Shown here piece by piece: positions 21,455-35,500 of a DNA stretch of 64,000 nt. Source of the stretch: Saccharina japonica (lineage: Eukaryota > Sar > Phaeophyceae > Laminariales > Laminariaceae); assembly GCA_008828725.1 (NCBI GenBank), contig MEHQ01002350.1, positions 204,294 to 268,293 on the forward strand, written 5' to 3'. Within the stretch, counting starts at the first letter, position 1. Every line of letters begins with the position of its first letter. The position numbers were made by a program, and so were the translations under genes. The notes under the pieces were generated by a model, which was not told where the DNA came from, made no database searches, and saw nothing but the letters and a program-made list of their open reading frames with translations.

Positions 21455-24400
21455 CTGTAGGTTTTGCGCGAAAATGGGGGGAAGAGGGGAAGGGGGGGGT
21501 ACTCATGTCGTGCACAGCGGTGTATGATGCCGTTTTTCGCTGCGGGGATAACAAATTACGCGGCGAAAAAGAACATCAGCTATAGACACGAATGAAGGAA
21601 GGATAACATTAGCCATAAATATGAATGAAAGAAGAATAGCACCAGCCACATTCATGACGTCAACCAACCTGGAGCTTTTGTTTTCGCCGATCGCCCGCAG
21701 ACAAAAAAAAAAAACAGAAGACCACAACAACAACAAATGCCGATGTAGTAAATGATTAATGTAGGGAGACGAAAACCAGCAACAACAAAAACAACTCCCT
21801 TCGGGAATCAGTCCGAGTTTCGCGTGCTGTGTCTAGTGTCTACCCACCCACTCACTTCATGCAGCAAGAGCTGTCGAGGAAGACGGCGGCGATGAGGGCC
21901 TCCAGAACATCCGCGGGGTGCTTCGGAGGCGTTCCTTTTCCTGGGTGTGCGCTGTTACGCTGTGCGACCAGGACAAAAGCAAAACGCGGGCCGCCGTAAG
22001 GCGATCGTTAGACGGACCGACCCAAGCGGTCGCGACGTTGTTTCAGGGAGAATCGGAACCGATGGGTTTTGATAATTCTAGTGGTGGTAACCAAAGATAC
22101 AGCAATGTGCTGTAGCTGAAGCTGTCATTTGGGGGGGGGGGGCTCGCATCCCTACAATGCCGGGACGGAGCACGCTGGGTTTTCACCAACCAGGCAGACA
22201 TTGCTTGCACCAAGCGCGAAGCGCCGTGAGGTATTGGGCGAGTCGCATGGAGGGTGAGCTGCATCCTGCTAAGAACCGCCTCTGAGGCGGACTTGCATAT
22301 GGACGACAGCTTCAATGAGTTAATTTAATTTCTGGTGTGGCCACTTCCGGAGACAGCAATGGGTTTTACTATGTAACTGCCTCGCGGATGCCTTACCATA
22401 TTAACACTACGTGATACGACCATTCCCCTTGTGCAAAGCAAAGGTTCTTCACCCCGCACAAATGATCTACTCGACCGCCAGCTTTGGTGACCGCCAAAAA
22501 AAAAAAAAAAAAACGGCACCCTGGTTGTCTAGCTCACGCAGCAAGTGGCGTGTTTTACAGCGTCGTTGCCAACCGACGCGGGGATGGGGTGTACTCATGT
22601 CGTGCATCGCCGTAGTCGTATGACCGTAGACCCTCGTATCCCTGCAATGCCGGGACGGAACACGTCGGGTTTTCACCACCAGGCAGATATTGCTTGCACC
22701 AAGCGCAAAGCGCCTTGAGGTGTTGGGCGAATCGCGTGAAGGGTGAGCTGCATCCTACTAAGAATCACTTGTGAGGCGGACTTGCATATGGATGGGGGAG
22801 GTGTACTTCATTTTCATGCATGGCCGTAGTCGTATGACCTTAGACCCTCGCATCCCTAGAACGCCGGGACGGAGCATATCGGGGGGAGGGGGGTTCAGAG
22901 GGGCGACAATAAACGACGAGTATACATATATACCATCGGCCACCGCTTAGTTGAGGGGTGAACAGCAACAAACATAACTGGTGGCCGAACTTTAGTCAGT
23001 GCAGGGAGTCGTGCGACAAGCGCGAAGAAAAATGATCGTACAACTGCTCGCCACCACTACAGTAAGTACCACCACTCTGTCTCGGAACATACATCAGTTT
23101 CAGAAAAAAAACTCAACATAAGGTATTCCGGTAATCATTGTGCAAGCTAGCTGGGGAGGCGGCTTACTCTTGCAAACCCCCGTGACGTTGCTCCAATATG
23201 TTTTCAATAGGCATGGGAGGCGAGGGGCGATAGAAAAAAACGGGATGGGTCGACGCCACCCCCCCCCCGCGGGTATCCGGGATATTGGTACTATTTATAG
23301 ATGGTTGATAAACCCGCACTTCGCGTTTTCGTGTTCGCAGCCCGTGTGTATCAAGTGAGCTACCTGGTAACCCATTACGGCCATGCACACAGGTGCGTTG
23401 TGAGAAAACATAGCTTGTCTGCGGCATTCGTACTCATGTCGTGCACGGCCGTAGTTGTATACAGACGCTGGCTGTGCTGATGCCAGCACGTACAGCAAAG
23501 AGGCGTGGCCCGGCCGTGCATGCACATGGCAGAACAAATACATGTCAACATAAAAACGTACACTGCGTGTACTCTCCAAGGGATTAACGCTTTTAGCACT
23601 CCAGTGCACATAACCATATATTTGGCTCTAATTCCAAGTAATTTGTCCCCATAACGGGACCGCAGCCCTAAAAGGGATTAAGAACCAGGAAATATACTGC
23701 GTGTGCTGGTGCCGGGCCTACAAATAACGGATGAATGTGAAGCCAACACACGTACGTATTGAGTGAGACCGGACGTCTCCAGACTGCCTAAACCGTAGAA
23801 CAACTATTCCGCACCTCGGGCAGACAGATAATCGATCCCCTTTTCATGATATATAAGCAGTAGACCTTCCAGGGCAGACCTACTCCCGATCTTGTATAGT
23901 CTGTATGATCTAGCTCATGCTGTCGGGTGGGACCCGTATAAATCTGCATTATCTAGCACCTGTTTCCTGGGTTGGAGCTGTACTATGCAGATCCTGCACA
24001 ACCTCTCTCAGCCGTAGGTGAGGAACTGGATGATCTGTACTGTACAGATAGATCATTGATCTGTCCGAGGAGTGAAACATTCTACAATAAAAAAAACGAA
24101 TGCTTCGGCTGGTGTCCTTCCATGTGGTCAGCCAGCGGCCATCACGCCGCGCCCGGTCTACGCATATACGACCGGGCACGCACGCGCAACTGAAAAGAAC
24201 ACGACGCCAATCTAAGGTTGGCTTGGGCGACGCGAAAAGCTAGACCTCGCCTAAACATGAAAACAAGAATGAAATAACGAATCGCGACCAATAGAATAAT
24301 ACAAACATTTTAGTTTCGTTCGCACACCCGTGGTGAGTTCAGAGAGAGAGAGTGTCCAAACCACCAAGAAAGCGACAAGTGCACCATCGGCTACACCAAA

Positions 24401-26467
24401 AAAAGCAAAAGCAGCGCGATGGTCCGCCCTGGATATAGCCCCAAAAGTGCAACGTTGCCAACGGATAACCAGCTACTGTAGATGGTCCAGATCGTAACCT
24501 GCTGTTCAGAGGCGCTGTGCCAAGATCTGTGTATTTCAGATCCAACCCGGGAAACATGTCCCAAATCATGCAGGATATGTGGATCCCACCCGGCAACATG
24601 AGCTAGATCATACAGATCATACAGATCATAAATAGCATAGACATCATACAGATCAGGATGATAGTGTCTGCCCTGGAAGATCTAGACCATGCAGTGGAAA
24701 TCGAATATATGTTCCATGTGTCACAGCGTGGGGAGATGTACGTCACGCACAGCAGCATGCTCTGATGTTTCTACATACTGCCTGCACGCTCTTCCTATTA
24801 TGGCACGAGCGACAACACCATATTTCTTGTTATTTGTTTTGGTCGCCTTAACCACCACAATACGCCGACAATCCCAGCATCGGCCACAAGAAAAAGGCAG
24901 CACCGCTGGTGGGCCGGCGGGCGGGCGGGCGGGCGGGCTGCTGGGGTAGAGCCCCATGTCTCCCCGAGACGTGCAACGATGGGAGATGTACGCCACGCGT
25001 GGCAGTGTGTTGGCGTTTCTTCTGCTGCACGCTCTTCCAATCACGCGAGTGATAACACCACATTTATTTCTCGGTTTTTGTTTCGTGGCCTTAACCCTTT
25101 CGGCGCCCCTTTGGAAAGCAACCGAGACAGCGTGAGAGCTCAGCGGTACGGGTAGGAAGGAGCATATGCTGTGACCGTGCCGCGTTTAGCGTTTTGGTGC
25201 TGTCGACCGGCTACGAGCAAACAGCGTGGGCGCCCAGCAGTAGGCGGGTAGGAGCATGTTGCTCCAGTGCCGTAGGTAGGCCTCCTTTCACTACAACCAT
25301 TGTAGCTCGGACGTCAATTTGCATTGATTTATGGACGTCATGTTTCGTCGGGAGATACACAGCGAAACCCTCGTGTCAGGGAGTTCAGCAAGAGTATGCC
25401 GCCACCCCCGTAAGGCATATTGCTCCTTCGACGAGAACACCATTTGCATCAAACGTAGTGAGGAACCTCCGAAACAATGAGGTGCAACATGCTTCAGTAT
25501 ATAGGGGACTCCGGACTCATCCCACGGTATACCGTATAGGGGTTGCAGTTAGTTTTTGCCTTTTGAGGCAATATTTTGTCACTGGAACCGGCTGAGCTCC
25601 CCATGTCAACAATGTCAGATATTACGCTTTAACAGAAATATCTACGTGTGTTGAAGCTCATTGGCTTAGGTTGCACCGCACTTAGATCAAGTTGCACCGC
25701 ATATTTGTGTTACGTATATTCTTAGATACGTACGAGTACACGTCTTCTCGGTTGCATATAACAAAGCGACTACCGGATAGTGTATCGTTTTGCAGGTATG
25801 CTTGTTTTTTATGACTATTTAATAGCGCATAGAAATGTTGGTCGGGTGGGTTTGCGCGAACAAACTTCTTCGAACTGCGTGTGCGGAGGTCAGGAAATAA
25901 GCCACCACTCTTACCTTGGCACTGCTCTCATCCCCCAATCAACCAATTAAACAAGTAGCCGGTGCTGAAACCGTCATTTCTTTCCGTCAAGTTTCCGCTT
26001 TCAAGTCCCTAGAGGGTGAAATTGGATTCGAAAAGGGCTGTATATAGGGGAGGTGGCCGCGTGCCAAGACCTATGCAACTATGAAAGGTTGGGTTACCTC
26101 AATGAAGGCGTGGACGTTTGCAAGGATCTTCGGGGAGGCCCTGAGCACGTGGTGGACATCGAGCCTCAAAGCGATCACCCAGAGGCTGGCGTTGCACACG
26201 CAGCTTGCCTGCGGACACCAGACGTGAACGGCAAGGCAAAATAGGGGGGCGGGGGGCGGAGGCATGAAAATATTGGACGGAAAAAAAACGAAACGGAACG
26301 CGTTGTAGGGAGGTTGGACCCAGTTCGTACGACGACAGCAGTAACAGCAACAGCGAACCAAGACAGCAACAGCACAACAACAACGCAACAGCTAAAGCGC
26401 AATACCACCAGCAACGCCAACACCAACACCAATAACAACACCTACACCAACCAACACCACCACCACC

Positions 26468-26526
<59 letters not shown>

Positions 26527-29500
26527 GATAAACGCCCGGCATAACCCTTTTACCACTGCAACGACCCATCCACTCATTACAAGTAGTTTGTCTCCAAAAC
26601 AAAACGCGGTTGGCGTTTAAAGGCGTTAGCCAATCAACAACGACCGGTCGTCACCTCCGAAACAAAACGAAACAAAACGCAGTTTGCGTTCGAAGGCGTT
26701 AGCCAATCGACAACGACCAGCCGTTACCTTGATGCGAGTGAGCTCGGCGGGAGTAAAGGTGCTGGATGCAAAGTAGAGGTGCGCGGTCACCATCCACCCA
26801 AGCACGGCGTCGCCCAGAAACTCTAGCCGCTGGTAGTCTATAAAAGGGAAAAAAAAAAAAAAAAAACGAGTGCAGTGACAAGTAAAAGGGCATGAAAATG
26901 TACAGAACGGGGAAAAAAAAGGTTCCCACAGAGCGGGAAAAATGTAAAGACTGACGAAGGGATGAGGTAAACTACCCATATAAACTAGAACGACCATAAA
27001 TACACACCTGGTACCTGGTATTTTAGTTAAAGGAGACAATCAGAAATCGAGAGTCAGCGACTGAGCGAAAAACAAAACCAAACGTAAAAAGAGGGTAGAC
27101 GGGAGACGGGATGGGGGAGAGAAGAAAAGGGGGAGAAAAAACATGGTACTTGTAGAAAGAAAGAGGGAAAATAACGGGGGGGGGGGGGGGGCACAACAGA
27201 GGGGGAGTGGTAAGTCAATCAGCGGAGAATGACAACATCAGCGAAAGATAAACGACCCGAGACAGCATGAATCATTCGTCATGTGGACCCTTCGCGCTAT
27301 CAGGGGGGTCAAACGACATATACACACTTCAGGTGCGTAGAAACGTAGAACAAACGAGCTCAACGTGCCGGCCGGTTTAGTTGAGCTTACAGCTTAAATA
27401 AATCGTAGCATAGAACACTTAACAATCCTCGTAAAACAAATCCACGCAACAAAAACTAAAAACGAACTCCAAACATGTCCATTCAAAACATAGAAACATC
27501 TACTACTGTAGGCAGGGAAACAGGCGCACAACGAGCACCAAAGGATCACGTATCAACAGTGTCGGACACCGTATCGAAATACGCCATACATCGTATAATA
27601 TCGAAGTTCAATAACTCGCATCGACTGCGTTGCGCCCTCCATGCCCCGGCATTCCCCATATGTGTCAGTTACACAAGTTGCGCGGATATTGAACGAAACT
27701 TGTCGACGTGCCGAACATCGAAACCGTGTCGAACGGATTTTTTTCTATATCGGTACCGTTGCATCGTTGAAATCGACGGCCATTCATCACTATTAATAAA
27801 AAGGGCTGCGAGTAGGCCGATTACACGTCACCGACTAGCTATCGGTGGTCTATACATACACGAAACACAGTTTTCATGCATGGCCGTAGTCGTATGACCA
27901 TAGACCCTCGCATCCCTACAATGCCGGGACGGAGCATGTCGGGTTTTCACCGACCAGGGGGGGGCGTACTCATTTGTTGCTTGCCTTAGTCATTTGACCA
28001 TTGACCACGCATCCATTTCGAGACGGAGCACCGTTCCTACTCCTAATAGAAACAAACACCTGCAACATTTGGGCGCTCATTGCGTTGTTTCCATATATAT
28101 ATCGAAGAAACCTTTTGCTAATCCTATCCCCTTCCTGCTTCGCCGCCTGTGTTAGTACGGGGGTAGGGCACAGTCATCAAACCCGTGATGGACTCAAAAA
28201 TCAGTATTCCCCTAAGTTCACACCCTACATTTGGTTCTGGCTACTGCTGTATGTCCCCCCGTCATCGTTTACGTGCGGTGTGTTTTTTTGTTGTGGAGTT
28301 CTGCGACTTTGTTACCTGACTGGTGTAATCGTATTTTTTACAAAAGGGGAACATAGTATTCAGGACACAAATATGCTTAGTAAAAATGCTGGAATACATT
28401 GCTTTTTGTGTGCGGGATGGGTCGTGATTACTATGTTCCCCCGTGATATAGTTGCCTTGGTTCGCCACCCGACTAACAACAAATGTCCCTAAATATAAGC
28501 ACCGTGTGGATTGAATATTAATATACAAAGGGCGCTTACTTTTACGGACAGAGTGGTATATAGCTGTCAAATCCTGCCCAAAGGCATGCCACACCCACAG
28601 CCCTGCAAAAAGAAGACATCAGACATACCGCCTCCTTGCCCATCCACGACCAAACCGGTCCCCTTTTTCCTCTTACCCTGCGCTGGAACTGTGCTGGGTA
28701 GGGCCTTCTCGCCCTGTTCATCGCCATCATCGCCACCACCGTTGTCAACTCCGCCGCCGCCTTTGAACCCCCGTCGGTCCAGCTGAGACAGCTTCGTACC
28801 TCTATCCTTGTCGGCCTTCTCGCTTTTCCAGGCCTGATCGTCGTCGCGCAGGCGTCGGCTCGCATTTAAATGAACAAATCTGCTTGTGATTGCTCGTTTG
28901 CTCAAGAAGAGAAAAAAAGACACCCCTTCGTATATATGAAATTAAAAAAAAACTCTCTTCCTGATCAAGCTTATACTGATACGACTGTCTTCGGCTTTTG
29001 TCAAGGGTGTGCACACACACAAGAATCTGACGCTGTTCACGAGTCGGCTCAAGACTCGCAAGCCGGGTCGGGTCAGGTCGGGTCGGGTCGGGTCGGATCG
29101 GGCCGGCTCACCTAACCCGACTCCAACCGGATGGGTGAGATTTTGAAGACATCACGGCCCGATCCGACCCGGCCTGACCCGACCCGAACCGTTGAATTTT
29201 GAAAACTTCCTGATCCGACCCGCGGGTCGCGCCATGACTCATGAACAGCCCTGCAATGATCCGCTCGTGTCCGACTGGCCGTGGATACTAAAGCCCGATT
29301 CACAAGGGCATTGGTCGACAACAGCGTAAGCCTCTTTTCGACAACTTCTGCGACAAAAGACAATCGCCATTTACTCAAATACCGATATTTTGTCCGGAAC
29401 ACTACGGAACGCACGTTCCGATGGGTAGGATAGGTGAAGACTGGCCGCATGTTTTTCGGCGATATATGGTACCACCTGCCATGCGCCACTCCGTCCGGAA

Positions 29501-32500
29501 ATGTAAGGACAGTTCGGGTGTGCGTATGAACACCCGAACGGTCCTGACATTTCCGAACGGACTGGTACACGGCAGGTACCTGGTACCATCTACCGCCTTG
29601 AGACCTTGCAGCAAGGCAACACTTATCACACCCATCGGAACGCGCGTTTCGCGTCCTCCATCAAAAAAGAAAAACAAGCCCGTGGAGAAGTTAACATTGT
29701 TAAAAAAAAAAAAAACGCGATGCCTGCCCGCTGAATGAACACAAAAAACACAACATCGACCCTTACGAAGTCATCTCCAAATTCCAACCGTGTGCCGTGA
29801 GGCGATGCGTACGTGCACCCCCTCAACTCCATCGAAACACGTCGATAAGCTGAAAACCGTACCCTTGCCCGAGACATGTTGTCACAACCCTGATCCTTCA
29901 GCAGGTGGCGTCATGCAGCCACTCCCCCCTTCCGCAAATACGTCAAATGATGGCCTATTAGGGGTGTGGCAGACGGAAATTCTCGAAACAAATGCCTGTG
30001 AAGGAAGAGGGCTACTGCCGTACCTACTATTAAAAACCAAGATTTGCTGCAGTGGGAAGTACGTCGACCGCAAGCCCTGTGACTGGTGATCGGTTCTCCT
30101 TGACGGGGCGTCATTAGACATCCCTGCCGTTCAGTCATCAACAAAAAAACGCGCCACACCTTCAGGGTTATACATACGTGTTCTTGTCGTCAAAAACACC
30201 TTATCCTCTACGTAAGTGCTGAAAATTCAGGGAAACCGCAACATCACCAACCAACATCGGGCGGTGGGCTACTTGTATAACTACTTACTACCGAGGATGA
30301 GGATACTCTACGTACGTATGTATACACTCCATAGATACAGAGAGGACTACTTCCTGTGGATGAGATAGTATCTACTCACTGGCCGATGACTATGGATAAG
30401 ACACCCTGCGCCTTGCAGCGCTACATATTTGACTAGTATACAACCAGGGGGGCTCTCACTGGTCGACGGGTTATCACTAGACCCCACGCGAGGCCTCCAC
30501 AATGGTTGAGCTAAACCCTTCCAACCACGAAAAACACGCCGGCTTACCCTGTCAAACATGGTCCACGAGGGGTGGGTGATGGCCTGCATGCACAGCCACG
30601 GGTGCTTGAAGGTGTAGTTGAGGCTTTTCTCCAGCCTCCTGATGTTTCCCATCAGTCTCGCCGACGGCTTCGACGTGACGTAAATCTATAAGAATCGTGT
30701 CAAAAAAAAAGGAGAAGAGTATCAGAGATCTGAAATCTAGAAACCTCTCGATAATAATCTGCTGTTTCTTGTTCTAGAGATGATTTGGCGTTTCGACTCA
30801 TATGCTGTGTGCTTGCTTCAGAGTTGGCCTTCTTTATGGTTCACTTTGTCAGAATCGTGAATGGTTGAACACTTGCCTTCGTTAATCGTTGGGATTCCCA
30901 TTCACTCGACCAATCATACAAAGCCACGTTGGTTGCTGGTATCAAAGTCGATTCTTCAACCGCAGAATATGAACCAAAACGCCTAATTGTATCTCCCAAC
31001 AAACCACGGATTGTTTGTGGTTCGGTGCCCGATCTCTAGTAGCCCCCCCCTTTTTATATATCGCCGTGGACGACGCCGGCTGGCGCTGAACGATCGACTG
31101 GTTACAATGCTAATGCTTCAATGAATCAGGTTGTTTGGTGCAGGAGGGTATCGGCGAGGAAGCAAAATAACCGAGCGCGTGTATCTAGGTTAGGGCTAAC
31201 GCAATGCTAGAATGCCTCCTCAGCACAGCCCAAGGAACCGGGTACGAGCGTATAAAGTTTTCCTGCGGTAGGGGCAAGAGGCCCCTACATGCGAACATTG
31301 TTTCTCAGATTGCTCAACATGAGAAGTCCAATAACTTATCCAAAAACAGATTCCGAGAAAGCAACGTACGCGCAACAACCCCACGCATCATTCCATTGGC
31401 TCGACATATCACGAGTAAAACAAACAAAACAACTCAGGTTGAAAAACAAAATGAGCAGTTCCTCAGTCAAAGGGCCGCCCGGTCAGACATAGCATGTTGG
31501 GGCCGCCGAAATCTACCCCCTCTACCCTAGCATGGCTCGTGTACAACCTTCCCACCTTGGGCAAGACGCCAGTCTCCGCTAAGAAATCCGCGCTCATCAG
31601 ACGCTCCTTCCGAATCGGCCAAGGCGCAGACCCCTTCAGACCATCCAGACACAGTCCCGCCCACGTCTCCGCCGCCTCCTCCACCCCCGCAGCCGCCTCC
31701 TTCACACGCTTCGAATTGTGCTGTTCGTCCGCATTGCTGGCACCACATGATTTAGCATCCGCGTTCGCCTCCACGTCCATCGTTGCCCCGCCATCCTCCG
31801 TCCCCACAGCTCCCTCCTCCGCCTTTTTCGAATCGTGCTGCTCGCTCACATCGCTAGCACGACAGGGTTCGGCCTCCGCGTTCGCCTCTACGTCCATCGT
31901 CGCCCCCCCATCCTCCGCCCCCACAGCTCCCTCGTCCGCCTTCTTCAAATCGCGCTGCTCGTCCACATCGCTAGCACCACAGGGTTCAGCCTCCGTGTCC
32001 GCCTCCACGTCCATCACCGCCGCGTGAACGTCGGCGGGCACCGCCCCCACTCCTTCTGGAACGTCGGCCGCCGCCGCCCCCACTCCTTTTGGAGCAGTGG
32101 CAACGCCGTCATCCGGCCCTCCGTCCGCCTTCTCAACCGCGCCCCCTGCGTCCCGCACCACTGGCAATTCCTGAAGGGGGGAACCGGGCGCCGGATCGAC
32201 GGCAGCACGGGCAGCCGCCTCGGACGGACCGACCGCACGCTCCGTCCTTACCCCCGGAGGGTCCAAAACGTTTTCACCACGGTGCTCCCCCGCCTCGCTA
32301 GCACCAATAGGTCCCACGTCCGGGTCCGCCTCCACGTCCATGGCCGCGGCAGGAATGTCTGCCGCCGCCGCCGCCGCCGCCGCCGTGGCCACCCCTTCTG
32401 GGGGAGTGGAAACACCCGCATCCGATCCTCCACCCGCGTCCTTCACGGCGGCGCTTGAGTCCGGCGCCACGGGCGACTCTTCGAGCGGCGAACCAGGCGT

Positions 32501-35500
32501 CCGGCCTACGGCAGCGGTGTCGGCCGCCTCGAGCGCATCGACCATTCCCCCCGTCTCTATCCCTAAGGGGTCGCTCGCACCACCACCACCATCGTCACCA
32601 CCGCTACCGCCACTGGCAACGCCAACGCCAACAGCACCAACACCACCACCAACACGAACACCACCAACACCGTGACTATCGCCCCCATCGCCGCCACCAC
32701 CCACGCCGCCGGTGCTCTCGTCGTGAGGAAAACCTGGCGTGGATACCGGCAAGGCCGCGCCCGCGACAGCCGCGCTTCCATCCCCTCCGGACGCCTCCTC
32801 GCCGCCCAACACCATCCCACCCCCCTCCCGCTCGCCTCCCATCTCCTCCTCGCATTCCTCCTTATGTTCCTCCTCCACTACACCCTCCTCGCTTTCATTG
32901 CTGCCCCCCCTCCCCTCCTGCTTCCCCTCCTCTTCTTCCTTCTCCTGCTCCATGTCCTCTCCTTCCTGCTTCGTCTCCTCTTCTTCCTTCTCCTGCTCCG
33001 TGTCCTCCCCTTCCTGCTTCGTCTCCTCTGCTCGCTCCTCCTGCTCCATGCCGTCCCCTTCCTTCCTCTCCAGCCCCCGCTCCTCCTCCACCTCCTCCTC
33101 GTCGTAACACGCACCGAACCTCTCCGGGTCACTCGACATGTAAGCCGGCGGGTTCCAAAGCCAGGGCCGTTTCTGGTCGTCCACTTCGGGAATGTGGTCC
33201 GGGAGAGGGGCTCGCCGACGAGAAGACTCTTTTCGGCCACCCTCATCGGCGCCCTCGCCACCACCACCGTCGCCACCACCACCATCACCAGCGGCGGCAG
33301 AAGCTTTGTTTTTCTCGCCCGGATAACTCGAAGAGGGGTGTCCCCCGTCGTCTCCAGAATCATCATCTTCTTCTTCTTGTGCTTTCTCGTCTCGCCCTTT
33401 TCCGAGCCCTGGACGGGCTATCGCGCCGCCACTGTCCTCGGAGTTGACACCGCCACCGACGGGGTCAGCGTGTACGCTAGCTGTAGCATCAGCGTCAGCG
33501 AGAGCATTGGTGTTGGCGACAGCGCCTGCGTCAGCGCCGCCACTAGAAGCAGCGGCAAGGTGACCATCGCTACCGGCGGTGGAGCCGGGGAGTACATCAG
33601 CCACTCCATTTCCATTTCCAGTGGGCTTCGCCCCGTCCTTCTCCTCCTCTTTCCCCTCCTCCACCTCTTCCTCCATGTCCTCGGCAATGGCGAGAGCAGA
33701 AAAAGCGGAACTAGCCATCCCGTTCTCCTCGACCTCGTCCACCTGCTCCTCTTCCTCCATAGCCACGGCAACAACGACGGCTGAAAAAGGATGCATTGCC
33801 GAGGAAACAGAGGCGCCTAATTCCTGTTCGGTCATTTCGGTGGCCACGCGCTCCTGCATCACCTGGCCGATTCGCAACGACGGCGAAGTGGACGGGGAAG
33901 CGTGTTAACCCCTTTCGGGCTGCACCCACGCTTTGGGGACAAATTACTTGGAATTAGAGTAGAGTACATTTATCCGTGGTGTAAGGAATAATGACAAAGC
34001 AGAACGCAAACCTACAGGGAAAACCGGGGCACCGTGTGAGCTTTCATCACAGCTTGGCACACAACCCGCTCAGCCTATCAACAACGGGCGGAGAGTTCGC
34101 GCACGGCGAGCGGTCTGCACAAGGTACGACGGAACTCGACACGGGCGCTAGGAACGTTCAGACAAACCAGGCTCCGGAAGGAGGAGGGGTCGCCAGCGAA
34201 AGGACGTCTATCGTGGAAACACGTTAAACACGGAAATCGCGAACGTGTCGAGACAACCGATCGTTGGCACCGCGTGCCGCGCTCGCACGGCCAAATGAAC
34301 GCATAAACAACACCACGCAACGCAACACAACACAGCACAACACAACACAACACAACACAGCATAACACAACACAACACAAAACAAGTCCAACCGAACCAA
34401 TAGCAGCCCCGAGACTCCCTCTCGTCCCACCTGATCCTCCGGGGCCGCTCCACAGACATCTGCCGCCACCTCGCTCGCCCCCTCCACAGGGCTCCAACCT
34501 TCCGGCGTTCGGACGCGCTTCGGCGACGGCATGTCCTCTACTCTAAGCCCCGTCTTTCTTTTCGCCGCTATTCCCGAGTCCCTCGCGGCCGAAGCGGCAG
34601 ACATTCTAGAGCCATCTCCGGCCGTCCCCACCTCCCCACTGGAGTGGGTAGACGCGGCGTGGGCAGATGCAACGACGGCAGCGGCAGCAGCAGCAGCTAC
34701 ACCCGAGGGGGTTACAGCGGTAGTCGCGGATGGCGAGATACGCCCGCCGGAAGCACCGGACGAAAACACGACCGTGGCGACGGAAGAGTCCAGAGAAGAC
34801 ACGGAAGTGGCTGAGCAGGCGCGTCGAACCGTCGCGGCGTCCTGCTCACCCCCCGTTGCCGTCGCCACCGCAGCCGCCGCAGCCGCCGCCGCGCCGACAA
34901 CTCCGAACGCCCCGAACCCATCCCCGCCAGCAACGGCGGTCCCCATCCCCAGAACATCCCCACTCCGGGGGGCACCAGCAACAGCAGCACCAGCAGCGAC
35001 GCTGCCACCGCCGCAGCCATCGCCACCACTACCGGGCGCGGTCCCGATTCCCGTCTGTTTTACGGCAATAGTGGTCAACGAGCTATCACCGCCCCAACTC
35101 CCGGCGTCGTTGCTCAAACCTCCGTTCCTGGCGCGTTCGGAGGGTTCTGCCCCGTCTCGGTCCACGTTCTCAGCCTCGTCCATGGGGTCCGCACGCCAAC
35201 CGCTCGCGGACGGGGATATCGCGGCGTGTTCCCCGCCAGCACTCGTGTCGCCGTGGCGAGACAACGCGTTAAGAGACGACGCTTCGCCAGATGGCGCTTC
35301 GATAGATGGGTTTTTTTCGCGAGAAAACTCACCGCGCGAGTGGCCGAGGCTTGCACCCACCTTCCCCTTCTCTAGCGCAGCTGCCACGGCCGCAGCCGCA
35401 GCGGCAGCCTCTAGAGCCTTGCCCTTGGGGGGCAAAACAGCCGCCGGCCCCTCCCTCACGCCAGAACCGCGTGCCCCGCCCGCTAGGCTGCTTGAGGCCG

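Larger units (their letters stand above)
21941..26097 (-). other. Dicer intron(s), RNase IIIb region
   Basis: 4.2 kb of repeat-rich sequence: long interspersed repeat (22143-22579), three shorter related repeat pieces (22580-22880), a TTAA hairpin (23584-23681), AGATCAT-rich sequence (24600-24700) and a direct duplication (24721-24860 with 24975-25100) around a (GGGC)n run. One short exon with phase 0 start and one leftover base may hide here. Confidence 0.5.

Noticed and set aside
31494..33908. Several long + strand open frames, His/Pro- and Leu-rich
   Set aside because: Antisense to the acidic Dicer linker; purine-biased - strand composition and phase continuity favour the - strand.
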